A DNA stretch of 64,000 bases from an uncultured Clostridia bacterium (GTDB lineage: Bacteria > Bacillota > Clostridia > Oscillospirales > Acutalibacteraceae), in NCBI GenBank assembly GCA_946484175.1, contig CAMLSX010000002.1:1-64000 (forward strand), in the 5' to 3' direction. The notes beneath the pieces are model-generated. The model ran no database searches, was not told where the DNA came from, and worked only from the letters and a program-made list of their open reading frames with translations. The position numbers were made by a program, and so were the translations under genes. Below are positions 1 through 8,705 of this stretch, one piece after another. Position 1 is the first letter of the stretch. The number at the start of each line of letters is the position of its first letter.

Positions 1-441
1 TTTATTTAATTGCGTTGGATTTTCCAACGTAGGTTTTTCCTGCGTAGGTTTTTCCAACGTTGGATTATCCAATGTTGGATTTTCCAATGTAGGTAAATCC
101 GATGTAGGCGGCTGTTCGCTGCTGGTAGCTGCTTCCGGCTCTTTGGGCTGCGGCTGCTCGTATATGACATAATCCGCACCGCGCAAACGTCCTTTCTCGT
201 CGCGTTCCCGGCTGCGGACGATATATCCGGCTTTTTCAAGTTCTTTGACCGCTTCGCGGATTGCGTCGATCTTCTCGCGGTTGATGTGAGATAAGCCCGC
301 AAGGGTATAATCCCAATCTTCGGGCAAAGACAGCATTTGCGAAAGCAAGCCTTTTGCCTTTAAGGTGAGTTCCTTATTGCGCAAGTGGTGGTTGCTCATA
401 ACGGTATAGCCCGTATTTCTCTCAACTCGGAAAACTGCCAT
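1..441 (-). CDS. Partial HTH-domain replication initiator-like protein of a mobile element (N-terminal part; runs off left edge)
   Basis: Minus-strand translation from ATG at 441: MAVFRVERNTGYTVMSNHHLRNKELTLKAKGLLSQMLSLPEDWDYTLAGLSHINREKIDAIREAVKELEKAGYIVRSRERDEKGRLRGADYVIYEQPQ..., typical of RepA_N/HTH proteins on Firmicutes conjugative elements. Missing from the ORF track, apparently because it is open at the window edge. Confidence 0.8.
   Translation of the reverse strand, partial: MAVFRVERNTGYTVMSNHHLRNKELTLKAKGLLSQMLSLPEDWDYTLAGLSHINREKIDAIREAVKELEKAGYIVRSRERDEKGRLRGADYVIYEQPQPKEPEAATSSEQPPTSDLPTLENPTLDNPTLEKPTQEKPTLENPTQLNK
8..105 (-). repeat. Degenerate 15-bp in-frame tandem repeat (about 6 copies) encoding NPTLE/KPTQE/NPTLD pentapeptides
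   Basis: Visible period-15 pattern: attttccaacgtagg tttttcctgcgtagg tttttccaacgttgg attatccaatgttgg attttccaatgtagg taaatccgatgtagg. Confidence 0.85.
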
Positions 442-601
442 TTTTTATCACTTCCTTTCTCGGTCTGCGTGGAATATTAGAAAGCCGTTTTCGGCGGTTT
501 TGGTATTGCAGTATGCCTTTGCCGTTTTTGTGTCTGAAAAGCCTTGTATTGCAAGGGCTTTTTCGCGCCTAACGTTCCACGTTACCGCCTGTTTTCGAGC
601 A

Positions 602-632
602 TAAAAAAACCGCAACTCTTTTCAAGCTGCGG
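602..632 (-). terminator. Intrinsic terminator (minus strand)
   Basis: Minus strand reads CCGCAgcttgaaaagagtTGCGG followed by TTTTTTT. Confidence 0.6.
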
Positions 633-652
633 CGACATATCCTACTCACTTA

Positions 653-695
653 AAAACGCCATATCAAGGCTTGTCCAACCTTGCTACGGCGTTTT
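653..695. repeat. 43-bp interrupted palindrome near putative element end
   Basis: AAAACGCC-atat-CAAGG-cttgtccaa-CCTTG-ctac-GGCGTTTT; both arm pairs match perfectly. Confidence 0.75.
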
Positions 696-703
696 AGGTG
701 TAA

Positions 704-1054
704 TTATAGGGGTTGTTTAATTGTCTTTAATGTGCTGAAAGCCGCATGGTTACGGCATTTTCCTTGTTGTGCATATATTGACGGAGCAGTTGCGCCAGTG
801 GGACCAGTGGGGCCAATACCACCGTCTCTGCCTGCCGGACCTGTTGCGCCGGTCGCTCCGGTAGGACCCTCTACACCCTGAATTCCCTGTACTCCTTGTG
901 GACCTGTCGGCCCCTGCGGGCCTCTTGGCCCGGGAACACAACAGCTGCAACAGGTCGGAGGGGGACAACAGTTTTCAGCAGGATAACAAGGGGAATCCTG
1001 CCAGCATTGGCGCGAACCGCCGCATCCACATTCGGATGGTCTATAAATATTCAT
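704..1054 (-). pseudogene. Collagen-like (GXY repeat) Cys-rich surface/exosporium-type protein, apparently truncated at its C-terminus
   Basis: [92 protein letters not shown]...; GXY repeat ends abruptly in about 25 unrelated residues next to a mobile-element end. Confidence 0.6.
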
Positions 1055-1263
1055 GGCGATTCTCTCCTCTCGATTTAATCCGTGACAGTATCATACCGTC
1101 ATGTATATTCTATGCACAGGCTGGAACAATGGTGACAGAAAAGCTTCTTTTTGAAAATTCCCGCTCTTCCTGTACATTTCTTCATTTCTCTGGTATGATA
1201 AGAACAGGCAGTATTACTCAAACCCAATTGGTGGGATTTTTGGTTATTGAAAGGACAGGAGTT

Positions 1264-1935
1264 ATGGAAAACCGTCTGTATGAACCGGGAATCACCCCGG
1301 ATGGAATGGCCTTATCCGATGAACTGTTCAGCAATCTGCGAGAGTTTCTGGAATTACAGCATTTATATAAGGCCGCTATTAAGGAAATTGAAACCAAATT
1401 GCAGATTCTGAATGAAGAATTCAACGTCCGTTTTGCGCGCAACCCTATTCATCATGTGGAAAGCCGTCTGAAATCTTCCCCGAGTATTCTGAACAAACTG
1501 AAAAAAAAGGGTGTTGAAATCAGCATTGAATCCGCGAAAAAAAATCTGAATGATATTGCGGGCATTCGTGTAGTCTGCTGTTATATCGACGATGTCTACA
1601 GCGTAGCTGATATGCTGCTGCGGCAGTCGGATATTCGTCTGGTGAAAAAGCAGGACTATATCAAACATCCCAACTATAATGGATATCGCAGCTTACATCT
1701 GGATCTTTCAATTCCCGTATTTCTTTCGGAACGCACAGAACAGGTAACGGTAGAAGTGCAGATTCGCACTGTCGCGATGGACTTCTGGGCAAGTTTGGAA
1801 CACGACCTGCGTTATAAATCAGACAAGCAAATTCCGCAGGAGATCTGTGAAGCTATGCTGGAAAGCGCCGCTGCAATTGCAGATATTGATGTACGGATGC
1901 AGGAAATCTACCGCCTGATTCAAAGACTGGAATAA
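1264..1935 (+). CDS. Small alarmone synthetase (GTP pyrophosphokinase, RelQ/YjbM-type RelA_SpoT domain)
   Basis: ESRLKSSPSILNKLKKKG...DIAGIRVVCCYIDDVY...DYIKHPNYNGYRSLHLDL...VEVQIRTVAMDFWASLEHDLRYK; no HD/TGS/ACT domains. Start taken at ATG 1264, not the upstream ORF start. Confidence 0.92.
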   Translation: MENRLYEPGITPDGMALSDELFSNLREFLELQHLYKAAIKEIETKLQILNEEFNVRFARNPIHHVESRLKSSPSILNKLKKKGVEISIESAKKNLNDIAGIRVVCCYIDDVYSVADMLLRQSDIRLVKKQDYIKHPNYNGYRSLHLDLSIPVFLSERTEQVTVEVQIRTVAMDFWASLEHDLRYKSDKQIPQEICEAMLESAAAIADIDVRMQEIYRLIQRLE

Positions 1936-1940
1936 AAAAC

Positions 1941-1980
1941 GTGCCGTCTGGGAAAAGACTCTCAGGCGGCACATTTTTTA
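1941..1980 (+). terminator. Intrinsic terminator after the alarmone synthetase
   Basis: GTGCCGTCTGgg...ctCAGGCGGCAC followed by ATTTTTTA. Confidence 0.85.
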
Positions 1981-1983
1981 CAT

Positions 1984-2014
1984 AAAAAAGCCCGCCATAT
2001 CTGACGGGCTTTTG
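1984..2014 (-). terminator. Intrinsic terminator downstream of serA (bidirectional)
   Basis: AAAAAAGCCCGccatatctgaCGGGCTTTT. Confidence 0.8.
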
Positions 2015-2031
2015 CTATTTGAAATGAAAAT

Positions 2032-3198
2032 TTAACGAATCACACGCACACGGATGATCGGCTCCATACCGGACAGGCCGGTTACGGCGTCGTCTGCCAG
2101 CTCACCGGAGACATCGAAAATCGTGTAGGCATAATCCCCTCGGGACATACTCTGCATGTTTTCAATGTTCACACCGGCATTGCCCACCGCACCGGAGAAC
2201 AGACTGATGGTGTTGGGCACATTCCGATGCAGGATGCAGATACGGGTCAGGCCTTCGGCTCTTGCCATGCTCACTGCAGGCATATTCACAGAATTTCGGA
2301 TGTTGCCGTTTTCCAGATAATCTTTCAGCTGATCCACTGCCATGCTGGCACAATTATCCTCAGACTCCGGTGTAGAAGCACCCAGATGCGGAATCGGGGT
2401 CACACCGTCTACACCCAGCAGATCATCATCCGGGAAGTCCGTTACATATGCTGCGGCTTTGCCATTTTCCAGTGCTGCGATCATATCCGCAGAATTCACC
2501 AGTCCGCCACGGGCAAAGTTCAAAATGCGCACGCCGTCTTTCATCTTGGCCAGCGCTTCGGCATTGATCATTCCCTTGGTATCGGGCGTCTGGGGCAGAT
2601 GCAAGGTGATGTAATCGCAGTTCGCGTAAATTTCATCCAGTGAACGGGCGTGGCGCACGCTGCTGGAAAGTCCCCAAGCGGCATCTACCGACAAATACGG
2701 GTCATAGCCAAACACAGTCATACCCAGCGCTTCCGCAGCATTAGCAACCAGAATACCAATGGCACCCAGACCGATAACACCCAACGCTTTGCCGGAAATT
2801 TCGGGGCCAACAAATGCAGATTTGCCTTTTTCCACCAGTTTGCTTACCTGCTCGCCTTCACCCTTCAGGCTGCGAGCCCAATCAATACCCTTGGCGACTT
2901 TGCGGGAGGCCAGCAGCAAGCCGCAGAGCACCAGCTCTTTCACTGCATTTGCATTGGCGCCGGGGGTATTGAAGACCACAATACCCTGCTGGCTGCACTT
3001 CTCAATCGGGATATTGTTGACACCGGCACCTGCTCTGGCAATTGCCAGCAGCTGCTCGGGCAGCTCCATGTCATGCATAGCGGCAGAACGAACCAGAACG
3101 GCATCTGCCTGAGCCAGATCGGCTCCGATTGTATAGTTCTCCCCAAAACGGTCGGTACCGATGGGGCTGATTTTATTCAGGCAATGAATTTGATACAT
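2032..3198 (-). CDS. serA: D-3-phosphoglycerate dehydrogenase with C-terminal ACT domain
   Basis: MYQIHCLNKISPIG...GLGAIGILVANAAEALGMTVFGYDPY...LHLPQTPDTKGMIN...LNFARGGLVN...HLGASTPESEDNC; adjacent to serC. Confidence 0.93.
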   Translation of the reverse strand: MYQIHCLNKISPIGTDRFGENYTIGADLAQADAVLVRSAAMHDMELPEQLLAIARAGAGVNNIPIEKCSQQGIVVFNTPGANANAVKELVLCGLLLASRKVAKGIDWARSLKGEGEQVSKLVEKGKSAFVGPEISGKALGVIGLGAIGILVANAAEALGMTVFGYDPYLSVDAAWGLSSSVRHARSLDEIYANCDYITLHLPQTPDTKGMINAEALAKMKDGVRILNFARGGLVNSADMIAALENGKAAAYVTDFPDDDLLGVDGVTPIPHLGASTPESEDNCASMAVDQLKDYLENGNIRNSVNMPAVSMARAEGLTRICILHRNVPNTISLFSGAVGNAGVNIENMQSMSRGDYAYTIFDVSGELADDAVTGLSGMEPIIRVRVIR

Positions 3199-3199
3199 A

Positions 3200-4285
3200 T
3201 CACAGATTCTCCTTTTCAAACTGTTCCATAAATGCGACCAGCTTTTCTACGCCTTCCATGGGCATTGCATTGTAAATAGAAGCGCGCATACCACCTACGG
3301 AACGGTGACCCTTCAGGTTGACAAAATCAGCTGCGGCAGCTTCTTTGACAAACTTGGCGTCCAGCTCTTCATTTCCTGTAATAAACGGTACATTCATCAA
3401 AGAGCGATCCTCGGGAACGACAGTGCCCTTGAACAGCTTGGAAGAATCGAGGAAGTTATACAGCAGGGCTGCTTTCTTTTCGTTGATCTTCTTCATCTCT
3501 TCCAGACCGCCGATATCATTTTTCAGCCACTCCAGCACCAGCTTTGCAATATAAATGGTATAGCAAGGCGGAGTGTTGAACATGGAGCCATTGTCCGCGT
3601 GGGTCTGATAGTTGAACATGGTGGGAGTAATCTCCATAGCGTGGCCGATAAGGTCTTCGCGGATGATAACAACCGTCAGGCCAGCCGGCGCCATATTTTT
3701 TTGTGCACCGGCATACAGCACGCCGAATTTAGAAACATCGATCGGTTCGCTGAGGATACAGGAAGAAACATCAGCTACCAGCGGCACCTTGCCGGTATCA
3801 GGCAGTGTGTGATATTTGGTTCCATAAATGGTATTGTTCATGCAGATATGGAAATAATCTGCGTCTGGGGTAAAGGTGGCAGGATCCAGCTTGGGAATAT
3901 AAGAGAAAGTCTTATCCTTGGAAGAAGCGACCACGTTTACGTCACCGTACCGTGCAGCTTCTTTATAGGCTTTGGTTGCCCATTGGCCGGTCAAAACATA
4001 GTCAGCTTTGCCGCTGCCGGTCATCAGGTTCATGGGAACCATGGCAAACTGGGAAGATGCGCCGCCCTGCAGGAACAGCACTTTGTAATTGTCCGGAATG
4101 CCCATCACTTCACGCAGCAGGCTTTCCGCAGATTCGATGATCGCCCCATACTCCTTAGATCGATGTGACATCTCCATCACGGACTGACCAGAACCCTGAT
4201 AGTCGAGCATTTCGTCGGCTGCGCGGCGAAGCACCGCTTCCGGGAGAATCGAGGGGCCTGCGGAGAAGTTATACACGCGTTTCAT
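3200..4285 (-). CDS. serC: Phosphoserine aminotransferase
   Basis: MKRVYNFSAGPSILPEAVLRRAADEMLDYQGSGQSVMEMSHRSKEY...YAGAQKNMAPAGLTVVIIREDLIG...RASIYNAMPMEGVEKLV. Confidence 0.96.
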   Translation of the reverse strand: MKRVYNFSAGPSILPEAVLRRAADEMLDYQGSGQSVMEMSHRSKEYGAIIESAESLLREVMGIPDNYKVLFLQGGASSQFAMVPMNLMTGSGKADYVLTGQWATKAYKEAARYGDVNVVASSKDKTFSYIPKLDPATFTPDADYFHICMNNTIYGTKYHTLPDTGKVPLVADVSSCILSEPIDVSKFGVLYAGAQKNMAPAGLTVVIIREDLIGHAMEITPTMFNYQTHADNGSMFNTPPCYTIYIAKLVLEWLKNDIGGLEEMKKINEKKAALLYNFLDSSKLFKGTVVPEDRSLMNVPFITGNEELDAKFVKEAAAADFVNLKGHRSVGGMRASIYNAMPMEGVEKLVAFMEQFEKENL

Positions 4286-4680
4286 AAGTAGGGTACCTCC
4301 AAACAATGTAATATTTGAACGCGGAAATTTGTCGGGTTTCCGCAAATTTGTTCCTATTATACCGCTTTACCTTGATAAAGTCAATCGATTCTATATGAAC
4401 GAGCGAAAATTTTTACGTGATTTTTAGGAATGACTGCATAAAAAATTACAAAGGGCTCACGTCAAGCCGGAAAATTCCGTATTTTCTGATGTATGCTATG
4501 AAAGCAAAAATCTGTATCATATCAAAGCGGGATAATGCTGGACAAAGTTTATGAGGGATGCTATACTGATTTAAAAGAAGTTGTTTGCATGATAAATTTG
4601 CGTCAATGTGAGAAATCTTTGGTACAGATGCGAAATAGCCGTCCTGTGTCCCTGTCCTGTTTTTTAGGAGTGAACTTGTC

Positions 4681-5226
4681 ATGAAAGTGATTGCTGTATT
4701 AGGAAGCCCCAGAACCAAGGGTATATCTGCAAAAGTTACAAATCGTATTTTGGATGGTGCAGTAGATGCCGGGCACGAGGTTTTGGTATATGAGATTGAC
4801 AGAATAAAGGTACAGGGCTGCTGTGGCTGCGGTTACTGTAAAAGGAAGAATTCTGACTGCTGCATTCGGGATGATCTGAAGGGGTACTGGAGAAATCTGC
4901 ATAAAGCCGGCGCGCTGATTGTCTCTGCTCCCAATTATTTTTCGCAGGTATGCGGCCCTATGCTCACCTTTATGAACCGCCACTACTGCCTGACAAACAA
5001 AGATCATACTTCACGCCTGCAAAACGATGTGAAACTGGTCGGTGTTTTTTCGCAGGGAATGCCAAAACCTTATGAGGCTGCCGAGAAAAATTACCGCTGG
5101 TATCTGGAATGTCTTTCTGCACAGAGTATGCAGATTATCGATTCTTTGACCTGCAGTGCTGGGATGCCGCCCGAAGAAATGCAGGCGCTGCTGGATAAAG
5201 CTTATGAAATTGGCAAAAACCTGTAA
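4681..5226 (+). CDS. Flavodoxin-like NADPH-dependent FMN reductase family protein
   Basis: MKVIAVLGSPRTKGISAKVTNRILDGAVDAGHEV...GCCGCGYCKRKNSDCCIRDD...ALIVSAPNYFSQVCGPMLTFMNR. Confidence 0.88.
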   Translation: MKVIAVLGSPRTKGISAKVTNRILDGAVDAGHEVLVYEIDRIKVQGCCGCGYCKRKNSDCCIRDDLKGYWRNLHKAGALIVSAPNYFSQVCGPMLTFMNRHYCLTNKDHTSRLQNDVKLVGVFSQGMPKPYEAAEKNYRWYLECLSAQSMQIIDSLTCSAGMPPEEMQALLDKAYEIGKNL

Positions 5227-5289
5227 GGGCTTTTTGAATATACCTTTTTCGGAAATTTTTATAAGAAACAATAACAAGGAGGTTTCTCA

Positions 5290-5640
5290 ATGAAAATCAG
5301 CGATGTCGCAGCCATTCTTGACGCCCAGGTACTGGTAGAAGGAAATATGGATACCGAAGTAAAAACCGCCTGCGGAAGCGATATGATGAGCGATGTTCTG
5401 GCTTTTGTAAAAGATCAGTCAGTTCTGCTTACCGGGCTGATGAACCCCCAGGTGGTACGTACGGCCGAAATGATGGACATGCACTGTATTGTGTTTGTTC
5501 GCGACAAGGTTCCGGATGCAACCGTGCTCCGGCTGGCAGAAGACCGTGACATGACGGTTCTGCAAACGCGCTACAGAATGTTTACAGCCTGCGGAAAGCT
5601 TTACGATGCAGGACTGCGGGGAGGTTGTGAGAAAGAATGA
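5290..5640 (+). CDS. DRTGG-domain protein
   Basis: MKISDVAAILDAQVLVEGNMDTEVKTACGSDMMSDVLAFVKDQSVLLTGLMNPQVVRTAEMMDMHCIVFVRDK; small DRTGG-like protein, overlaps the next gene. Confidence 0.8.
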   Translation: MKISDVAAILDAQVLVEGNMDTEVKTACGSDMMSDVLAFVKDQSVLLTGLMNPQVVRTAEMMDMHCIVFVRDKVPDATVLRLAEDRDMTVLQTRYRMFTACGKLYDAGLRGGCEKE

Positions 5641-6068
5641 GCGGGCTTTCACTCAAATACGAAGTTCCCGGCGATGATTTTACCCGCGCTGGGGAAGCTT
5701 CCAGCGATGTAAAGCGAAAGCTGAAAAAGCTGGGCTATGACCCCGATGCTATCCGCCGGGTAGCAATTGCCATGTATGAGGGAGAAATCAATATGGTAAT
5801 CCATGCGGGCGGCGGTCAGGCTTTTGTGACTATCGAGCCGCAGCGGGTAGATATTGTTCTGGAAGACCATGGCCCCGGAATTGCCGATGTGGAAAAAGCC
5901 ATGCAGGCCGGATATTCCACTGCACCTGACCAGGTACGGTCGCTGGGCTTCGGCGCTGGTATGGGCCTTCCTAACATGAAAAAATATACCGATGAAATGA
6001 CTATTGATACTGAGGTGGGAAAAGGAACCACCCTGAAAATGACAGTGCTTGTCAATCACAAATCGTGA
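5637..6068 (+). CDS. Anti-sigma-factor/serine-kinase-type HATPase (GHKL) protein
   Basis: RVAIAMYEGEINMVIHAGGGQAFVTIEPQRVDIVLEDHGPGIADVEKAMQAGYSTAPDQVRSLGFGAGMGLPNMKKYTDEM; N-, G1- and G2-box pattern. Confidence 0.9.
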   Translation: MSGLSLKYEVPGDDFTRAGEASSDVKRKLKKLGYDPDAIRRVAIAMYEGEINMVIHAGGGQAFVTIEPQRVDIVLEDHGPGIADVEKAMQAGYSTAPDQVRSLGFGAGMGLPNMKKYTDEMTIDTEVGKGTTLKMTVLVNHKS

Positions 6069-7375
6069 TGGGAGGCGAGGAGTTGGATCTGTTTTTCCAT
6101 TCTGTCGTATTGGACAGAGAAAAGTGTGTTGGATGTACCAACTGCATCAAACGCTGTCCCACCGAGGCGATTCGTGTGCGCGATGGCAAAGCACAGATCA
6201 TTTCCGAACGGTGCATTGACTGCGGAGAATGTATCCGTGTCTGTCCACACCACGCCAAAAAGACCAAATTTGACCATTTGGAACGTCTGAAAGAATTTTC
6301 TTACACCATTGCCCTGCCCGCTCCTACACTATACGGGCAGTTCAACAATCTGGACGATATTGACTTTGTACTGACGGGTCTCAAGCAAATGGGGTTTGAC
6401 GAAGTTTTTGAGGTCTCACGCGCGGCCGAGCTGGTTTCAGAGGCTACTCGCCGCCTGATGGCGGATGACTCTCTTCCCCGTCCGGTGATTAGCTCTGCCT
6501 GCCCGGCAGTCGTACGCCTTATCCGGGTGCGATTCCCAGACCTCTGCCCACATGTGCTGCCTTTGCGCTCACCTATGGAGACCGCAGCAGGTTTTGCAAA
6601 AACAGAAGCGGCCAAAAAAACGGGGCTTCCACCGGAAAAAATCGGTTGTTTCTTCATTACCCCTTGCCCCGCTAAGGTAACGGATATCAAACAGCCGATT
6701 GGAATCGAAAAATCCATGGTAGACGGAGCCATCGCTATCAGTGAAATCTTTCCGACTCTCTCTTCAAAAATGGATAAGCTGGAGCAGATTGAACCAATTT
6801 CAGAGTCGGGCATTATCGGCGTCAGCTGGGCTTCCAGCGGCGGCGAAGCTTCTGCGCTGCTCAACGATAAATATCTGGCGGCAGACGGCATCGAAAATGT
6901 CATCCACGTGCTGGAAGAGCTGGAAGATGAGCGAATCAGGGAGCTGGATTTTATCGAACTGAACGCCTGTTCCGGCGGCTGTGTGGGCGGCGTGCTGTGC
7001 GTAGAAAACGCCTATGTTGCCAAAGCGCGCCTGCAAAGGCTGCGCAAATATCTGCCGGTCTCCAAAAATCATCTGCGGGAAGAAATTCCCACTGTAATGA
7101 ACTGGCAGGAATCACTGAAATTCTCGCCGGTGCTTACGCTTTCGGAAGATTTGAGCGAAGCCATGCAGATGATGATGGAAATTGATGACATCGGCGAAAA
7201 ATTCCCGGGTCTCGACTGCGGCGCCTGCGGAGCGCCCTCGTGTAAAGCGCTGGCAGAAGATGTGGTAAAAGGCCTGGCGAAGGAAAGTGATTGTATTTTT
7301 GTTCTGCGTGAAGAGATTCAGCAGATGGCCGATATCTTCAAAAACATTTCCGGCCATGAGAAACACGAGAAGTAA
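6065..7375 (+). CDS. [FeFe]-hydrogenase large-subunit-like protein with N-terminal 2[4Fe-4S] ferredoxin domain and C-terminal Fe-S (CGACGAPSC) domain; probable sensory type
   Basis: CVGCTNCIKRCPTEAI...CIDCGECIRVCPHHAK; H-cluster motifs altered: L1 SSACPAV, L2 TPCPAKVTD, L3 FIELNACSGGCVGG; C-terminal DCGACGAPSCKALAEDVVKG. Confidence 0.88.
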   Translation: MMGGEELDLFFHSVVLDREKCVGCTNCIKRCPTEAIRVRDGKAQIISERCIDCGECIRVCPHHAKKTKFDHLERLKEFSYTIALPAPTLYGQFNNLDDIDFVLTGLKQMGFDEVFEVSRAAELVSEATRRLMADDSLPRPVISSACPAVVRLIRVRFPDLCPHVLPLRSPMETAAGFAKTEAAKKTGLPPEKIGCFFITPCPAKVTDIKQPIGIEKSMVDGAIAISEIFPTLSSKMDKLEQIEPISESGIIGVSWASSGGEASALLNDKYLAADGIENVIHVLEELEDERIRELDFIELNACSGGCVGGVLCVENAYVAKARLQRLRKYLPVSKNHLREEIPTVMNWQESLKFSPVLTLSEDLSEAMQMMMEIDDIGEKFPGLDCGACGAPSCKALAEDVVKGLAKESDCIFVLREEIQQMADIFKNISGHEKHEK

Positions 7376-7453
7376 CCGGCAGATTTTTTCGCCCCTTATA
7401 ACATATGCAGCCGTATGCCTGCCGGTACAAATATCAGAAAAGGAAGTGATCCC

Positions 7454-7798
7454 ATGACAGTTCAGGAACTGGCTGCTGCGCTGTCTTTGACGGTATTGGC
7501 CGGTGAAGACGGATTTGACCGCGAAATTACCGGGTGTTATGCCGGAGACCTGCTCAGCTGGGTAATGGCAAGGGCCGAGAGCGGGGATGTATGGCTCACC
7601 GTGATGGGAAATATCAATGCAATTGCGGTGGCGTCGCTGACCGACGCTGCCTGCATTGTGCTGACAGAATCCGCCGCGTTGGATGAAGACGCCAAAAAGC
7701 GTGCGGATATGCAGGAAATCCCGATTCTTACCACAGAGCAGGATACCTATGCCATGGCGGTAGCGATTTCCAGATTACTCCCCGAGGCAGCGCCATGA
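7454..7798 (+). CDS. Second DRTGG-domain protein
   Basis: MTVQELAAALSLTVLAGEDGFDREITGCYAGDLLSWVMARAESGDVWLTVMGNINAIAVASLTDAACIVLTESA; DRTGG pattern, overlaps PHP gene start. Confidence 0.85.
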   Translation: MTVQELAAALSLTVLAGEDGFDREITGCYAGDLLSWVMARAESGDVWLTVMGNINAIAVASLTDAACIVLTESAALDEDAKKRADMQEIPILTTEQDTYAMAVAISRLLPEAAP

Positions 7799-8511
7799 AG
7801 CTGCGATATGACCTGCACCTTCACTCCTGCCTTTCCCCCTGCGGAGATATGGAGATGACCCCCAACAACATTGTTGGTATGGCAAAGCTGCTGGGGTATG
7901 ATATCATCGCTTTGACAGATCACAACAGCTGCCTGAACACGCCGGCTGCCGTAAAGGCCGGCCAGCGGATGGGCATCACTGTGGTGCCGGGGATGGAGCT
8001 TTGTACCCGTGAAGAAGCCCATGTGGTTTGTTTGTTCCCAACAGTGCGAGCCGCTCTCTCATTCGGAGAATGGGTGCGGACCCACTCCCCCGCAATTCTG
8101 AATCGGCCGGAAATTTTTGGGGAACAATTGGTGTTGGATGAAGAAGACCAGCCCATTGGAAAAGAAGAATTATTGCTGATTGCCGCCGCAGATATTGGCG
8201 TTTATGAAGTGCCCGAACGGGTGCGCAGCTACGGCGGTACGGCTTTTCCTGCCCATGTGGATAAAGATTCCTACAGCATTACGGCCAGCTTGGGCGGGAT
8301 TCCCCCTGAGATCGGGTTTACATGTGCAGAACTGAGTCCTCGGGCAGACCGAGAAAAAGTGTGTCGTCTATACCCCGAGCTTTCTTCTCTGCGCCTGATT
8401 CAGGACAGCGACTCGCATTATCTGGAAAACATGCCAGACCCTGGGCCTGTTCTGGAGCTGGCTGAAAACAGTGCGGACTGTTTGATCTCTTTGTTAAACA
8501 GTCGGATTTGA
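7795..8511 (+). CDS. PHP-domain metal-dependent phosphoesterase
   Basis: MKLRYDLHLHSCLSPCGDMEMTPNNIVGMAKLLGYDIIALTDHNSCLN...VPGMELCTREEAHVVCLF...AHVDKDSYS...DSDSHYL. Confidence 0.93.
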   Translation: MKLRYDLHLHSCLSPCGDMEMTPNNIVGMAKLLGYDIIALTDHNSCLNTPAAVKAGQRMGITVVPGMELCTREEAHVVCLFPTVRAALSFGEWVRTHSPAILNRPEIFGEQLVLDEEDQPIGKEELLLIAAADIGVYEVPERVRSYGGTAFPAHVDKDSYSITASLGGIPPEIGFTCAELSPRADREKVCRLYPELSSLRLIQDSDSHYLENMPDPGPVLELAENSADCLISLLNSRI

Positions 8512-8705
8512 CAAGTTCCTTTATTTCGGCAGACTCTTCTATTGTTCAAAAAATTGTTACAAAATACATCGAATACGATACAATTACGATACAATTACGT
8601 GGTATACTGTTTTATTGTGACGTGTTGTACCCGGATCTTTTTTTGCTTTTGTGCAGCCGGGGCGTCTGAAAACCAGTTTCCAAAGATTGGAAAGGATGTG
8701 ACCGT

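Noticed and set aside
898-1263. N-terminal extension of the alarmone synthetase ORF
   Set aside because: Overlaps the collagen-like gene and has no similarity to the family; ATG 1264 fits known starts.
4446-4718. 90-aa minus ORF in the serC / FMN-reductase intergenic region
   Set aside because: No RBS, no domain, overlaps the start of the clear + strand gene.
7376-7425. CCGGCAG/CTGCCGG inverted repeat between the hydrogenase-like and DRTGG genes
   Set aside because: Only 7-bp arms with a long loop and no U-tract; too weak to call.
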